Shown here one piece after another: positions 18,913 to 27,432 of a stretch of 58,355 nt of DNA. Within the stretch, counting starts at the first letter, position 1. Each line of letters starts with the position of its first letter. The position numbers and the translations under genes were made by a program. The notes beneath the pieces were generated by a model. The model was not told where the DNA came from and did not search any database. It was given only the letters and a program-made list of their open reading frames with translations. This DNA comes from DSNY01 sp016861185 (GTDB taxonomy: Bacteria; Pseudomonadota; Gammaproteobacteria; Burkholderiales; Burkholderiaceae_F): positions 1-58,355 of the forward strand of contig SZOR01000012.1 in the NCBI GenBank assembly GCA_030263275.1, read 5' to 3'.

Positions 18913-19389
18913 TCAGCGGGCGATCGTGTTGGTGCGCCGGATCTTGTTCTGCAGCTGGATGATTCCGTAGATCAGCGCTTCGGCCGTCGGCGGGCAGCCC
19001 GGTACGTAGACGTCGACCGGCACGATACGGTCGCAGCCGCGCACGACCGAGTACGAATAGTGGTAGTAGCCGCCGCCGTTGGCGCACGAGCCCATGCTGA
19101 TGACCCAGCGCGGCTCGGCCATCTGGTCGTAGACCTTGCGCAGCGCCGGCGCCATCTTGTTGCACAAGGTACCGGCGACGATCATCACGTCGGACTGGCG
19201 CGGGCTCGCCCGGAACATCACGCCGAAGCGGTCGAGGTCGTAGCGCGACGCCCCGGCGTGGATCATCTCGACCGCGCAGCAGGCCAGCCCGAAGGTCATC
19301 GGCCACATCGAGCCGGTCTTACTCCAGTTGATCAGCTTGTCGACGCTGGTGGTGACGAAGCCTTCGCTCAGCACGCCTTCGATGCCCAT
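18913..19389 (-). CDS. nuoB: NADH-quinone oxidoreductase subunit B
   Basis: A 158-residue subunit that carries N2, the last cluster before quinone. The ligands are the adjacent Cys37-Cys38 (GLACCAVEM), Cys102 (MGSCANGGG) and Cys132 (VPGCPPTAE). The start MGIEGVLSEGFVTT at 19389 is preferred; the frame is open sixteen codons further upstream into the nuoA stop but that part is not conserved. It lies 17 bp after nuoA and 14 bp before nuoC. Confidence 0.97.
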   Translation of the reverse strand: MGIEGVLSEGFVTTSVDKLINWSKTGSMWPMTFGLACCAVEMIHAGASRYDLDRFGVMFRASPRQSDVMIVAGTLCNKMAPALRKVYDQMAEPRWVISMGSCANGGGYYHYSYSVVRGCDRIVPVDVYVPGCPPTAEALIYGIIQLQNKIRRTNTIAR

Positions 19390-19406
19390 GGCCGCTCCTT
19401 GCCGGA

Positions 19407-19772
19407 CTACTCCCAGTCCAGCGCGCCCTTTTTCCACTCGTAGAGGAAGCCGACCGTCAGGATGGCGAGGAAAACCATCATCGACCAGAAGGCCGGACCC
19501 CAGGAACCGAGGTCACCGAGCACGGCCGCCCACGGAAAGAGGAACGCGATCTCGAGATCGAACAGGATGAACAGGATCGCGACGAGGTAATAGCGCACGT
19601 CGAACTTCATGCGCGCGTCCTCGAAGGCCTCGAAGCCGCACTCGTAGGGCGAGAGCTTTTCCGGATCGGGCCGGCGCGGCCCGAGCAGCGCACCGATCAC
19701 GAGCGGGCCAGCGCCCACCGCGACGCCAACCAGGATGAACAGCAGAACAGGTACGTATGACTCGAGATCCAT
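19407..19772 (-). CDS. nuoA: NADH-quinone oxidoreductase subunit A
   Basis: A 121-residue membrane subunit with three transmembrane helices. The conserved loop segment YECGFEAFEDARMKFDVRYYLVAILFILFDLEIAFLFPWA (from about residue 44) includes the cysteine near the quinone channel and the acidic residues of the E-channel entrance. It is the first nuo gene; the operon promoter should lie in the 120 bp between it and tRNA-Leu, or upstream, but I see no convincing -35/-10 pair there. Confidence 0.97.
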   Translation of the reverse strand: MDLESYVPVLLFILVGVAVGAGPLVIGALLGPRRPDPEKLSPYECGFEAFEDARMKFDVRYYLVAILFILFDLEIAFLFPWAAVLGDLGSWGPAFWSMMVFLAILTVGFLYEWKKGALDWE

Positions 19773-19891
19773 GTTTGCTGTTCCGCTGTCTGGTTCAGTC
19801 GCTGCCTGGCACTGCTACCCGGGTCCGGCGGCGCCGCGATTTCGACGGGCACCACGCTTCGACCGTTGCGCGCCCCGCAAGAAGCGCTGTC

Positions 19892-19976
19892 TGGTGCCGA
19901 CGGTGAGACTCGAACTCACACGGCTTGCGCCGCCACCCCCTCAAGATGGTGTGTCTACCAATTCCACCACGTCGGC
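19892..19976 (-). tRNA. tRNA-Leu (anticodon GAG)
   Basis: A class II tRNA of 85 nt including an encoded CCA. The acceptor stem is GCCGACG with CGTCGGC, the discriminator A. The D-loop has GGTAGACAC, the anticodon stem CCATC with GGTGG closes TTGAGGG (anticodon GAG, for CTC and CTT), the variable arm is GGCGGCGCAAGCC and the T-arm GTGAG-TTCGAGT-CTCAC. A TAGAAT box at 19988-19993 is a suitable -10 for it; no clear -35 is seen. It sits between secG and nuoA. Confidence 0.97.
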
Positions 19977-20032
19977 AAATCGCGCGGATTCTACTTGATA
20001 CACCGCGGCGGGCGTCGCGCTCGCGCGCCGGC

Positions 20033-20404
20033 TCACTTGGGAATGTCGCCGGCCTTGCCGCCTTCGCCCTTGGTCGCCGGCGCGGGAACGTCCTTCGCCG
20101 CGTCCTTGCCGGCGTCTATCTTCTGCATCGTGCCCATCACGCCGCGTTCGGCCTGCGGCGCGCGTACCGCGGTCGCCGAATACGCGAGCCCGAGCGTGGC
20201 GACGAAAAACACCGCCGCCAGGATGCCCGTGCTGCGCGACAGGAAGTTCGCCGAGCCCGTCGCGCCGAACAGGCTGCCCGAGGCGCCGCTGCCGAAAGCC
20301 GCACCCATGTCGGCGCCTTTGCCGTGCTGGAGCAGCACGAGGATGATGATCGCGATCGCGCACAGCACCTGAATCACGATCAGCAGCGTGGTTAACCAGG
20401 CCAT
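20033..20404 (-). CDS. secG: Preprotein translocase subunit SecG
   Basis: A 123-residue inner-membrane protein with two transmembrane helices (TLLIVIQVLCAIAIIILVLLQ and STGILAAVFFVATLGLAYS) and the typical LLQHGKGADMGAAFG...SLFGATGSANFLSR loop between them. SecG supports SecYE in protein export. The C-terminus is a hydrophilic Lys/Ala/Gly tail (KDAAKDVPAPATKGEGG), as is frequent in betaproteobacteria. It begins 19 bp after tpiA. Confidence 0.95.
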   Translation of the reverse strand: MAWLTTLLIVIQVLCAIAIIILVLLQHGKGADMGAAFGSGASGSLFGATGSANFLSRSTGILAAVFFVATLGLAYSATAVRAPQAERGVMGTMQKIDAGKDAAKDVPAPATKGEGGKAGDIPK

Positions 20405-20423
20405 ATCGGTTCCTTCTTGAATG

Positions 20424-21191
20424 TCATCCCTTCGGGCGCGGCACGGCCGCGCAGATCGCGAGGAAGTCCCGCGCGATCAGCGACGCACCCCCGATCAGCC
20501 CGCCGTCGATGTCGAGCTGCGCGAACAGCTCGGCGGCGTTGGCGGGCTTGACGCTGCCGCCGTAGAGCACGCGCACCGCGCGCGCTGCGCCCGGATCGGC
20601 CGCGGCAAGCTGCGCGCGGATCGCGCCATGTACCTCCTGCGCCTGCGCGGGCGTGGCGGTCCGCCCGGTACCGATCGCCCACACGGGCTCGTAGGCGATC
20701 GCGCCGCGCTCGAGCGCCGCGGCACCGACCGCAGCAAGCACGACCGCGAGCTGCGTGCGCACGACCTCGTGGGTCCGGCCCGCCTCGCGCTCGGCGAGCG
20801 TCTCGCCGATGCACACGATCGGCCGCAAACCCGCGTCGAGAGCGCGCGCGGCCTTGGCGGCCACGCGTTCGTTCGATTCGCCGTGCAGCGCGCGCCGCTC
20901 CGAATGACCGACGATCACCCAGCGGCAGCCCACGTCCACCAGCATTTCGCCGGTGACGTCGCCGGTGTACGCGCCGGCGCGATGTTCGCTGAGATCCTGC
21001 GCGCCGACCTCTGCCGGCGTGCCTTTGAGTCCCACCCAAAGCTGCGCCAGATACGGATACGGCGCACACACGACGGCATCGCTGCCGAGGTTCTTCGCGC
21101 CGGCGCGGAATTCGGCCAGCCACTGCTCGTTGGCAGCGATCGAGCCGTTCATCTTCCAGTTGGCGGCAACCAGCGGGCGGCGGGCGGACAT
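20424..21191 (-). CDS. tpiA: Triosephosphate isomerase
   Basis: A 255-residue TIM-barrel enzyme that interconverts dihydroxyacetone phosphate and glyceraldehyde 3-phosphate in the cytosol. The catalytic residues are Asn11 and Lys13 (AANWKMNG), His96 (VIVGHSERR) and Glu168 (AYEPVWAIGTG), and the phosphate-binding loops VLYGGSVKPANA and DGGLIGGASL are near the end. It leads the secG-tRNA-nuo region and starts 48 bp after the quinone oxidoreductase. Confidence 0.97.
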   Translation of the reverse strand: MSARRPLVAANWKMNGSIAANEQWLAEFRAGAKNLGSDAVVCAPYPYLAQLWVGLKGTPAEVGAQDLSEHRAGAYTGDVTGEMLVDVGCRWVIVGHSERRALHGESNERVAAKAARALDAGLRPIVCIGETLAEREAGRTHEVVRTQLAVVLAAVGAAALERGAIAYEPVWAIGTGRTATPAQAQEVHGAIRAQLAAADPGAARAVRVLYGGSVKPANAAELFAQLDIDGGLIGGASLIARDFLAICAAVPRPKG

Positions 21192-21239
21192 GGTGTCGAT
21201 GCGGGAAAGGGGGCCGGATTCTACGGATCGCGTCGTCGG

Positions 21240-22247
21240 TCAGACCCGCGGGTGGGCCGCGGCTTCGTTCGTGACGGCCAGCACGATCTTGCCGATGTGC
21301 CGACCCGACTCCATCAGCGCGTGCGCGGCGGCGGCGTCCCCGAGTTCGAAGGTCTTGAACAGCATCGGCTTGATCCGGCCCGCTTCGATCAGCGGCCAGA
21401 CGACCGCGCGCAGGCGCCGCGCGATCGCCGCCTTGAAGTTCACTGGACGCGGGCGCAGCGTCGACGCAGTGATCGTGAGCCGCCGCCGCAGCACGGCCGA
21501 CAGGTCGATCTCGGCCTTCGCGCCGCCGAGCAGCGCGATCAGTACCAGGCGGCCGTCGTCGGCGAGACAGGCGATCTCGCGCGCAACGTAGCCGCCGCCG
21601 ACCATGTCGAGGATCACGTCGACCCCGCGGCCCTGCGTGGCCTCCTTGACCACCGCGCCGAAGTCCTCGTCGCGATAGTTGATCGCGCGCGCGGCGCCGA
21701 GCGTATCGATCGCGCGGCACTTCTCGTCCGTGCCCGCGGTGGCGTAGACCGTGTGACCGAGCGCGACCGCAAGCTGGATCGCGGCCACGCCGATGCCGCT
21801 GGTGCCGCCCTGCACGAGCAGGGTTTCGCCCGGCGCGAGGTGCGCGCGATCGAACACGTTGCTCCAGACCGTGAAGAACGTCTCGGGCAGCCCGGCAGCC
21901 TCCGCAAAGCTCAGCCCGCGCGGCACCGGCAGCAACTGCCCGACCGGAACCGCGCAGTACTCGGCGTAGCCGCCGCCGGCGACGAGTCCGCACACCGCGT
22001 CGCCGATCTCGAATCCGCTGCCGGCAAGGTCGCCTTCTTCGATCACGCCGGCGATCTCGAGCCCCGGCAGATCCGACGCACCCGGCGGCGGCGGATAGCC
22101 GCCCTTGCGCTGGAGCACGTCAGGCCGGTTGATGCCGGCGGCGTGCACGCGCACGAGCGCTTCGCCCGCGCGCGGCTGCGGCCGCGACCGCTCGACGAGT
22201 CGCAGGACCTCGGGTCCGCCGGGGTTGCTGATTTCGACGGCACGCAT
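21240..22247 (-). CDS. NAD(P)H quinone oxidoreductase (zinc-independent MDR family)
   Basis: A 335-residue medium-chain dehydrogenase of the quinone oxidoreductase (QOR/PIG3) type. It has the GroES-like N-domain with HAAGINRPDVLQRKGGYPPPPG at 35-56, no zinc-ligand cysteine set, and the NADPH-binding motif VQGGTSGIG at 145-153. It probably reduces quinones or enones by one or two electrons in the cytosol. It lies between pnp and tpiA on the same strand, a position I associate with Burkholderiales. Confidence 0.9.
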   Translation of the reverse strand: MRAVEISNPGGPEVLRLVERSRPQPRAGEALVRVHAAGINRPDVLQRKGGYPPPPGASDLPGLEIAGVIEEGDLAGSGFEIGDAVCGLVAGGGYAEYCAVPVGQLLPVPRGLSFAEAAGLPETFFTVWSNVFDRAHLAPGETLLVQGGTSGIGVAAIQLAVALGHTVYATAGTDEKCRAIDTLGAARAINYRDEDFGAVVKEATQGRGVDVILDMVGGGYVAREIACLADDGRLVLIALLGGAKAEIDLSAVLRRRLTITASTLRPRPVNFKAAIARRLRAVVWPLIEAGRIKPMLFKTFELGDAAAAHALMESGRHIGKIVLAVTNEAAAHPRV

Positions 22248-22287
22248 GATGCGAATCGGCGCCGCCCGCGCGGGGCGGCACGGCGGC

Positions 22288-24420
22288 TTACTGCTGCTGC
22301 TGGGCCTGCTGTCCGCCCAACTCGGCGGCAGCCGCTTTCATCGACAACCGCAGCCGGCCCTTCTCGTCGGCCTCGAGGACCTTGACCTTGATCGCCTGGC
22401 CTTCCTTCAGGTAATCGCTGACCTGATTGACGCGCTCGCTGGCGATCTGCGAGATGTGGAGCAGGCCGTCGCGGCCGGGCAGGATCTGCACGATCGCGCC
22501 GAAGTCCAGCAGCCGCAGCACGGTGCCGTCGTAGATCTTGCCGACCTCGACCTCGGCGGTCAGCTCGCGGATGCGGCGCTCGGCCTCGCGGCCTTTCTCC
22601 AGATCGACGCTGGCGATGATCACGGTGCCATCGTCCTCGATGTCGATCTGCGTCCCGGTTTCCTCGGTCAGCGCGCGGATCACCGCGCCGCCCTTGCCGA
22701 TCACGTCGCGGATCTTCTCGGGATTGATCTTCATCTTGATCAGCCGCGGCGCGAAGGCCGACAGCTCGGGCCGCGGCACGCCCATCGCGTCCTGCATCTT
22801 CTGCAGGATGTGCATGCGACCCTCTTTCGCCTGCGCGAGCGCCACCTGCATGATCTCCTTGGTGATGCCCTCGATCTTGATGTCCATCTGCAGCGCGGTG
22901 ATGCCCGTCGCGGTGCCCGCGACCTTGAAGTCCATGTCGCCGAGGTGGTCCTCGTCGCCGAGGATGTCCGTCAGCACGGCGAACTTGTTGCCCTCCTTGA
23001 TCAGCCCCATCGCCACGCCCGCGACGTGCGCCTTCATCGGCACGCCGGCGTCCATCAACGCCAGGCAGCCGCCGCAGACGGACGCCATCGACGACGAACC
23101 GTTCGATTCGGTGATCTCGGAAACGACGCGGATCGAGTACTGGAACTCTTCGGTGGTCGGCAGGCAGGCGAGCAGCGCGCGCTTGGCAAGCCGTCCATGG
23201 CCGATCTCGCGGCGCTTCGGCGCGCCGACCCGGCCGGTTTCGCCGGTAGCGAACGGCGGCATGTTGTAGTGGAGCATGAAACGCTCGCGGTACTCGCCCA
23301 TCAGCGCGTCGATGATCTGCTCGTCCTGCTTGGTGCCGAGCGTAGCGGTGACGAGCGCCTGCGTTTCGCCGCGCGTGAACAGCGCCGAGCCGTGCGTGCG
23401 CGGCAGCACGCCGAGCCGGATCTCGATCGGCCGCACCGTGCGTGTGTCGCGTCCGTCGATGCGCGGTTCGCCTTCGAGAATCTGGCTGCGGACGATCTTC
23501 GCTTCGAGATCGAACAGGATGCTGCCCACCTCGTTCGCGTCCGGCGCCGGTTGCCCGGCCGCGGCGGCCTCCTCGGCGAGCTTGCCGCCGACCAGCGCGT
23601 AGATCTCGCGCAGCTTCTGCGTGCGCGCCTGCTTGCTGCGGATCTGGTAGGCGGCGCGCAGTTCGGTGCCGGCGATGTTGATGATCTTGGCGATCAGCGC
23701 CTCGTTCTTCTCCGGCGCCTTCCAGTCCCACGCCGGCTTGCCGGCGTCGCGCACGAGATCGTGGATCGCGTTGATCGCCGCCTGCATCTGCTCGTGGCCG
23801 AAGACGACGGCGCCGAGCATCACGTCCTCGGGAAGCTGGTCGGCTTCGGATTCGACCATCAGCACCGCGCGTTCGGTGCCGGCGACGACCAGGTCGAGCT
23901 TCGAGCTCTTGAGCTGGGCGGCCGTCGGGTTCAGCACGTACTGGCCGTCGACGTAGCCGACGCGCGCCGCGCCGATCGGGCCCTTGAACGGGATGCCCGA
24001 CACCGACAGCGCCGCCGACGCGCCGATCATCGCGGGGATGTCGGGGTCGATCTCCGGATTGACCGACAGCACGTGCACGACGACCTGCACCTCGTTGTAA
24101 AAGCCGTCGGGGAACAGCGGCCGGATCGGCCGGTCGATCAGCCGGCTCGTCAGCGTCTCCTTCTCCGAGGGACGACCCTCGCGCTTGAAGAAGCCGCCGG
24201 GAATGCGGCCCGCGGCGTAGGTCTTCTCGACGTAATCGACGGTCAGCGGAAAGAAGTCCTGACCGGCCTTGGCTTCGGTGCGCGCGACGACGGTCGCGAG
24301 CACCACCGTGTCGTCCATCGATACGAGCACCGCGCCGGTCGCCTGCCGCGCGATCTCCCCCGTTTCCAGCGTGACGGTGTGCGCACCGTACTGGAAGGTC
24401 TTCGTTACTTTTTCGAACAC
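22288..24420 (-). CDS. pnp: Polyribonucleotide nucleotidyltransferase (PNPase)
   Basis: A 710-residue 3'-5' phosphorolytic exoribonuclease, a trimer and part of RNA degradation. Two RNase PH domains occupy roughly 1-550 (FFKREGRPSEKETLTSRLIDRPIRPLFP and NGSSSMASVCGGCLALMDAGVP are typical), then a KH domain (INPEKIRDVIGKGGAVIRAL) and an S1 domain (GKIYDGTVLRLLDFGAIVQILPGRDGLLHISQI). The start is GTG at 24420 (VFEKVTKTFQYG), chosen because the family begins there and GAAAGGA lies eight bases upstream. It follows rpsO across a terminator-like hairpin, as in many bacteria; autoregulation through that leader is known for E. coli but not shown here. Confidence 0.97.
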   Translation of the reverse strand: MFEKVTKTFQYGAHTVTLETGEIARQATGAVLVSMDDTVVLATVVARTEAKAGQDFFPLTVDYVEKTYAAGRIPGGFFKREGRPSEKETLTSRLIDRPIRPLFPDGFYNEVQVVVHVLSVNPEIDPDIPAMIGASAALSVSGIPFKGPIGAARVGYVDGQYVLNPTAAQLKSSKLDLVVAGTERAVLMVESEADQLPEDVMLGAVVFGHEQMQAAINAIHDLVRDAGKPAWDWKAPEKNEALIAKIINIAGTELRAAYQIRSKQARTQKLREIYALVGGKLAEEAAAAGQPAPDANEVGSILFDLEAKIVRSQILEGEPRIDGRDTRTVRPIEIRLGVLPRTHGSALFTRGETQALVTATLGTKQDEQIIDALMGEYRERFMLHYNMPPFATGETGRVGAPKRREIGHGRLAKRALLACLPTTEEFQYSIRVVSEITESNGSSSMASVCGGCLALMDAGVPMKAHVAGVAMGLIKEGNKFAVLTDILGDEDHLGDMDFKVAGTATGITALQMDIKIEGITKEIMQVALAQAKEGRMHILQKMQDAMGVPRPELSAFAPRLIKMKINPEKIRDVIGKGGAVIRALTEETGTQIDIEDDGTVIIASVDLEKGREAERRIRELTAEVEVGKIYDGTVLRLLDFGAIVQILPGRDGLLHISQIASERVNQVSDYLKEGQAIKVKVLEADEKGRLRLSMKAAAAELGGQQAQQQQ

Positions 24421-24572
24421 TTGCGTTTCCTTTCGCGTTGAAAACGCAGCCGCTGGGACATCAGCGTCCGGCCGGACGGCCGGACCTTCGGGCACGCCGC
24501 GGTATCGACGACTGGGCCCGGCATCGGCCGGGCCTTACGTCCATAGCGCGGCGCGCAGTGGAGCCGCCATGC

Positions 24573-24608
24573 AAAAAAGCCCGCGGAGCGTCGTGTCTCG
24601 CAGGCTTC
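24573..24608 (-). terminator. Rho-independent terminator after rpsO
   Basis: On the minus strand AAGCCTGCG (24600-24608) pairs with CGCGGGCTT (24577-24585) and is followed by a run of six T (24573-24578). It lies 20 to 60 bp after the rpsO stop and before pnp, so it may end or weaken transcription between the two. Confidence 0.75.
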
Positions 24609-24630
24609 CTCGCGTGATCGGTCGGCACGA

Positions 24631-24900
24631 CTACTTGCGTAGGCCGAGGCTGTCGATCAGCCCCTTGTACGCCTCGGGGTTCTTGCCCTTCAGATAGTCG
24701 AGCAGCTTGCGGCGCCGGCTGACCATCTTGAGCAGCCCGCGCCGGGAATGATGATCCTTGACGTGGGTCTTGAAGTGCTCGGTCAGTTCGTTGATGCGGG
24801 CCGTCAGAAGCGCGACCTGCACCTCCGGCGAACCCGTATCCGACTTGCTGCGCTGGAATTTGGCGACGATGTCGCCCTTCTTGATGTCTGCGACTGCCAT
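24631..24900 (-). CDS. rpsO: 30S ribosomal protein S15
   Basis: An 89-residue ribosomal protein that binds the central domain of 16S rRNA and helps bridge the subunits. It begins MAVADIKKGDIVAKFQRS and has the diagnostic DTGSPEVQVALLTARINELTEHFKTHVKDHHSRRGLL (from residue 21) and SRRRKLLDYLKGKNPEAY. The start ATG at 24900 has AAAGGGAAACC upstream. It precedes pnp, the usual pairing. Confidence 0.98.
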   Translation of the reverse strand: MAVADIKKGDIVAKFQRSKSDTGSPEVQVALLTARINELTEHFKTHVKDHHSRRGLLKMVSRRRKLLDYLKGKNPEAYKGLIDSLGLRK

Positions 24901-24997
24901 GGTTTCCCTTTCGGTGTTTCGGTGGACACGCGGACACGGAAGGAAGGCCGTGCCGTGAAGCGGCGCAGTATACCCGAGCGCGGCGGCCGGTCCGCTC

Positions 24998-26269
24998 TTA
25001 GCGCCCGGGGCGGACCATCGCGCAGCGGTGCGGCGCGGCCGTGCGCGAGGCATCGACGAAGCGCTCGGTGCGGAAGCCGAAGCCGCTGCCCTCGACGTCG
25101 CGCACCACCCCCGGCGCGCCCGCGCGCTCCATCACGCTGACGTACAGCGGGCCGAGCAGCTGATGGTCCTCGGCGCGCATCCGGACCTCGCCGAGCGGAT
25201 TGCCTTCGGTCGGACCGAACCGCATCCCGGCCAGCGCGCGCGCGATCGCCAGCGCGTCGACGCGGCCGGCGCGCTCGATCGCGCGCGCCAGCATCTCGAT
25301 CATCACCACCATGCGCGCCTGGAAATAGTCGTCGCGCGGGTCCGGGTACATCCGGCGAAACTCGGCATACAGCGCGTCCATCGCGTCGATGCCGGCGTTG
25401 TAGTGCCACTCGGCGACCGCGCGCACGCGGCCGACGCCCGCTTCGCCGATCGCGGCGGGCGCGCCGAGCCCGTTGCCGTAGAAGGTGTAGAAGCCGGCGT
25501 CGAGGCCCGCTTCGCGCGCGGCGCGCACCAGCAGCGTCAGATCGTTGCCCCAGTTGCCGGTGATCACCGTGTCCGCGCCGCTCGCCTTGATCTTCGCGAC
25601 GTACGGCGCGAAGTCGCGCACGCGGCCGATCGGATGCAGCTCGTCGCCGACGATCTGCACGTCCGGCCGCCGCAACGCCAGCAGTTCGCGCGCGCTGCGC
25701 GCGACCTCGCGGCCGAAGCTGTAGTCCTGGTTCAGCAGATAGGCGCGGCGCACGCCGCGGTCGGCGGCGAGCACGTCGACCAGCGCGGCCATGCGCATGC
25801 CGGCGTGCGCGTCGAAGCGGAAATGCCAGAAGCTGCAGCGTTCGTTGGTCAGCGCCGGATCGACCGCCGAGTAGTTCAGGAACAGCAGCCGCGCCCCCGG
25901 GTCGCGCTCGCCGACGCGTTCGTTGTGCCGGTTGATCGCCTCGATCAACGCGCCCGCGACCGCGGAGCTGTTGCCCTGGAGAACGACGGTCACGCCTTCG
26001 TCGGCCGCCCGCCGCAGCATCACGAGGGCTTCTTCGGCCTGTCCTTTCGAGTCGTACACCTCGAGCCGCAGCGGACGGGCGCCGCCGGGCAGCCTGACGC
26101 CGCCGCGCTCGTTGACGCGCGCGACGGCGAACCGCAGGTTGCGCGCGACGGCTTCGCCGGCGTTGGCGAACGGCCCCGACATCGCTTCGATCATGCCGAG
26201 CCGGATCGGCTCCGCCGCTTGCGCCGCGCCTGCGGCGAGCAGCGCGGCGACGAACCAGAACGTACGCAT
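24998..26269 (-). CDS. Periplasmic substrate-binding protein, branched-chain amino acid (LivJ/LivK) type
   Basis: A 423-residue type I periplasmic binding protein. Residues 1-18 form a signal peptide (MRTFWFVAALLAAGAAQAAEP, cleavage after AQA). It continues IRLGMIEAMSGPFANAGEAVARNLRFAVARVNERGG, the typical opening of the Peripla_BP_6 family. The ATG at 26269 has AGGGGAG four bases upstream. No permease or ATPase gene is adjacent, so it is an orphan component whose transporter must lie elsewhere, or it senses rather than transports. The ligand cannot be named; homologues bind amino acids, amides or aromatic acids. It diverges from the YdjM-like gene. Confidence 0.85.
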   Translation of the reverse strand: MRTFWFVAALLAAGAAQAAEPIRLGMIEAMSGPFANAGEAVARNLRFAVARVNERGGVRLPGGARPLRLEVYDSKGQAEEALVMLRRAADEGVTVVLQGNSSAVAGALIEAINRHNERVGERDPGARLLFLNYSAVDPALTNERCSFWHFRFDAHAGMRMAALVDVLAADRGVRRAYLLNQDYSFGREVARSARELLALRRPDVQIVGDELHPIGRVRDFAPYVAKIKASGADTVITGNWGNDLTLLVRAAREAGLDAGFYTFYGNGLGAPAAIGEAGVGRVRAVAEWHYNAGIDAMDALYAEFRRMYPDPRDDYFQARMVVMIEMLARAIERAGRVDALAIARALAGMRFGPTEGNPLGEVRMRAEDHQLLGPLYVSVMERAGAPGVVRDVEGSGFGFRTERFVDASRTAAPHRCAMVRPGR

Positions 26270-26341
26270 CTCCCCTGAAAACCCGATTGACTGCCGCGAG
26301 GGCGCGCATTGTAGTGAGGCCCCCCGGCGAAGATCGAGTCG

Positions 26342-27427
26342 ATGGATACCCTCACCCATGCCCTGTCAGGCGCGCTGCTGGCGCGCGCGCTGACGCCTTC
26401 GGCATCCGCGCAGCACGACCGCGCGGGCGAGCGCTGGTTCGGTCCGCCGGTACCGGTCGGTCATGCCGTTGCGGTCGGCTTCTTCGCGGCGGCGTTTCCC
26501 GATGCCGACTTCGCGCTGCGCTTCGTCTCGGACCTCGCGTACCTGCGCGGGCATCGCGGCGTCACGCATTCGATCGTGATGCTGCCGCTTTGGGCGCTGT
26601 TGCTGGGCGGGCTGTTCGCGCTCGTCGCGCGCCGGCGCACGGCATGGAAGCGCTACGCGTGGCTGTCCGCGGCCGCGATCGGTATCCACATCGCCGGCGA
26701 CTGGATCACGCAGTTCGGAACGATGCTGTTCGCGCCGCTGTCGGACGCGCGCTTCGGGCTCGGCGCGACCTTCATCATCGACCTCGTGCTGAGCGGCATC
26801 CTGCTTGCCGGACTGGTCGCGTCGGCGCTGCTGCCCCGCTCGCGCGCGCCGGCGTTCGTCGCGCTCGCGCTGCTGCCGGCGTGGGTCGGGCTGAGCTATT
26901 CGGCCAAGCAGGACGCGATCGCATTCGCCCGCGACTACGCGGCCCGCGCGGGGCTGCGCGCCGACTTCGTCGACGCGGCGCCGCGCCCGGCTTCGCCGTT
27001 CAACTGGACGGTGTTCGTCTTCGACGGCGCGCGCTATCACGTCGCGCACGTCAACACGCGCCGCACCGAGCCGCTCGTCGCGACGGCGGACGACCATTTC
27101 ATCCGCCGCTTTTCCGCGCCCTATCAGCCGCTTGCGCAAGCGCGTTGGGAGCCGCTGCCGATGTTCGGCGGCGGGGCCGACGAAGCGCTCGCACGCGAAG
27201 TCTGGGCGCATCCAGACTTCGCGTTCTTCCGCTGGTTCGCGATGTTTCCGCTGGTCGAGCGCGTCGACAACGGTCCGCGCGAAGCCTGCGTGTGGTACCG
27301 CGACCTGCGCTTCGTCTTTCCGGGGCGCGATGCGGCGCCGTTCCGCTACGGCATGTGCCGCGCGGCCGGCGGTGCGTGGGCGCTGTACGCGCTCGACGAC
27401 GTGCTGGGTCGCGCGGCTCTGCGCTGA
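26342..27427 (+). CDS. YdjM-like membrane-bound metal-dependent hydrolase family protein
   Basis: A 361-residue protein of the YdjM/DUF457 family. It begins MDTLTHALSGALLARAL, with the paired histidine and aspartate motifs of the family (DTLTHALSG, FPDADFALRF near 53, HRGVTHSIVM near 71 and HIAGDWITQFG near 118), then four or five transmembrane helices and a soluble C-terminal half of about 160 residues (from NWTVFVFDGARYHV). The conserved His/Asp set resembles metal ligands, but no reaction is established for the family. It converges on leuA. Confidence 0.8.
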   Translation: MDTLTHALSGALLARALTPSASAQHDRAGERWFGPPVPVGHAVAVGFFAAAFPDADFALRFVSDLAYLRGHRGVTHSIVMLPLWALLLGGLFALVARRRTAWKRYAWLSAAAIGIHIAGDWITQFGTMLFAPLSDARFGLGATFIIDLVLSGILLAGLVASALLPRSRAPAFVALALLPAWVGLSYSAKQDAIAFARDYAARAGLRADFVDAAPRPASPFNWTVFVFDGARYHVAHVNTRRTEPLVATADDHFIRRFSAPYQPLAQARWEPLPMFGGGADEALAREVWAHPDFAFFRWFAMFPLVERVDNGPREACVWYRDLRFVFPGRDAAPFRYGMCRAAGGAWALYALDDVLGRAALR

Positions 27428-27432
27428 ACGCG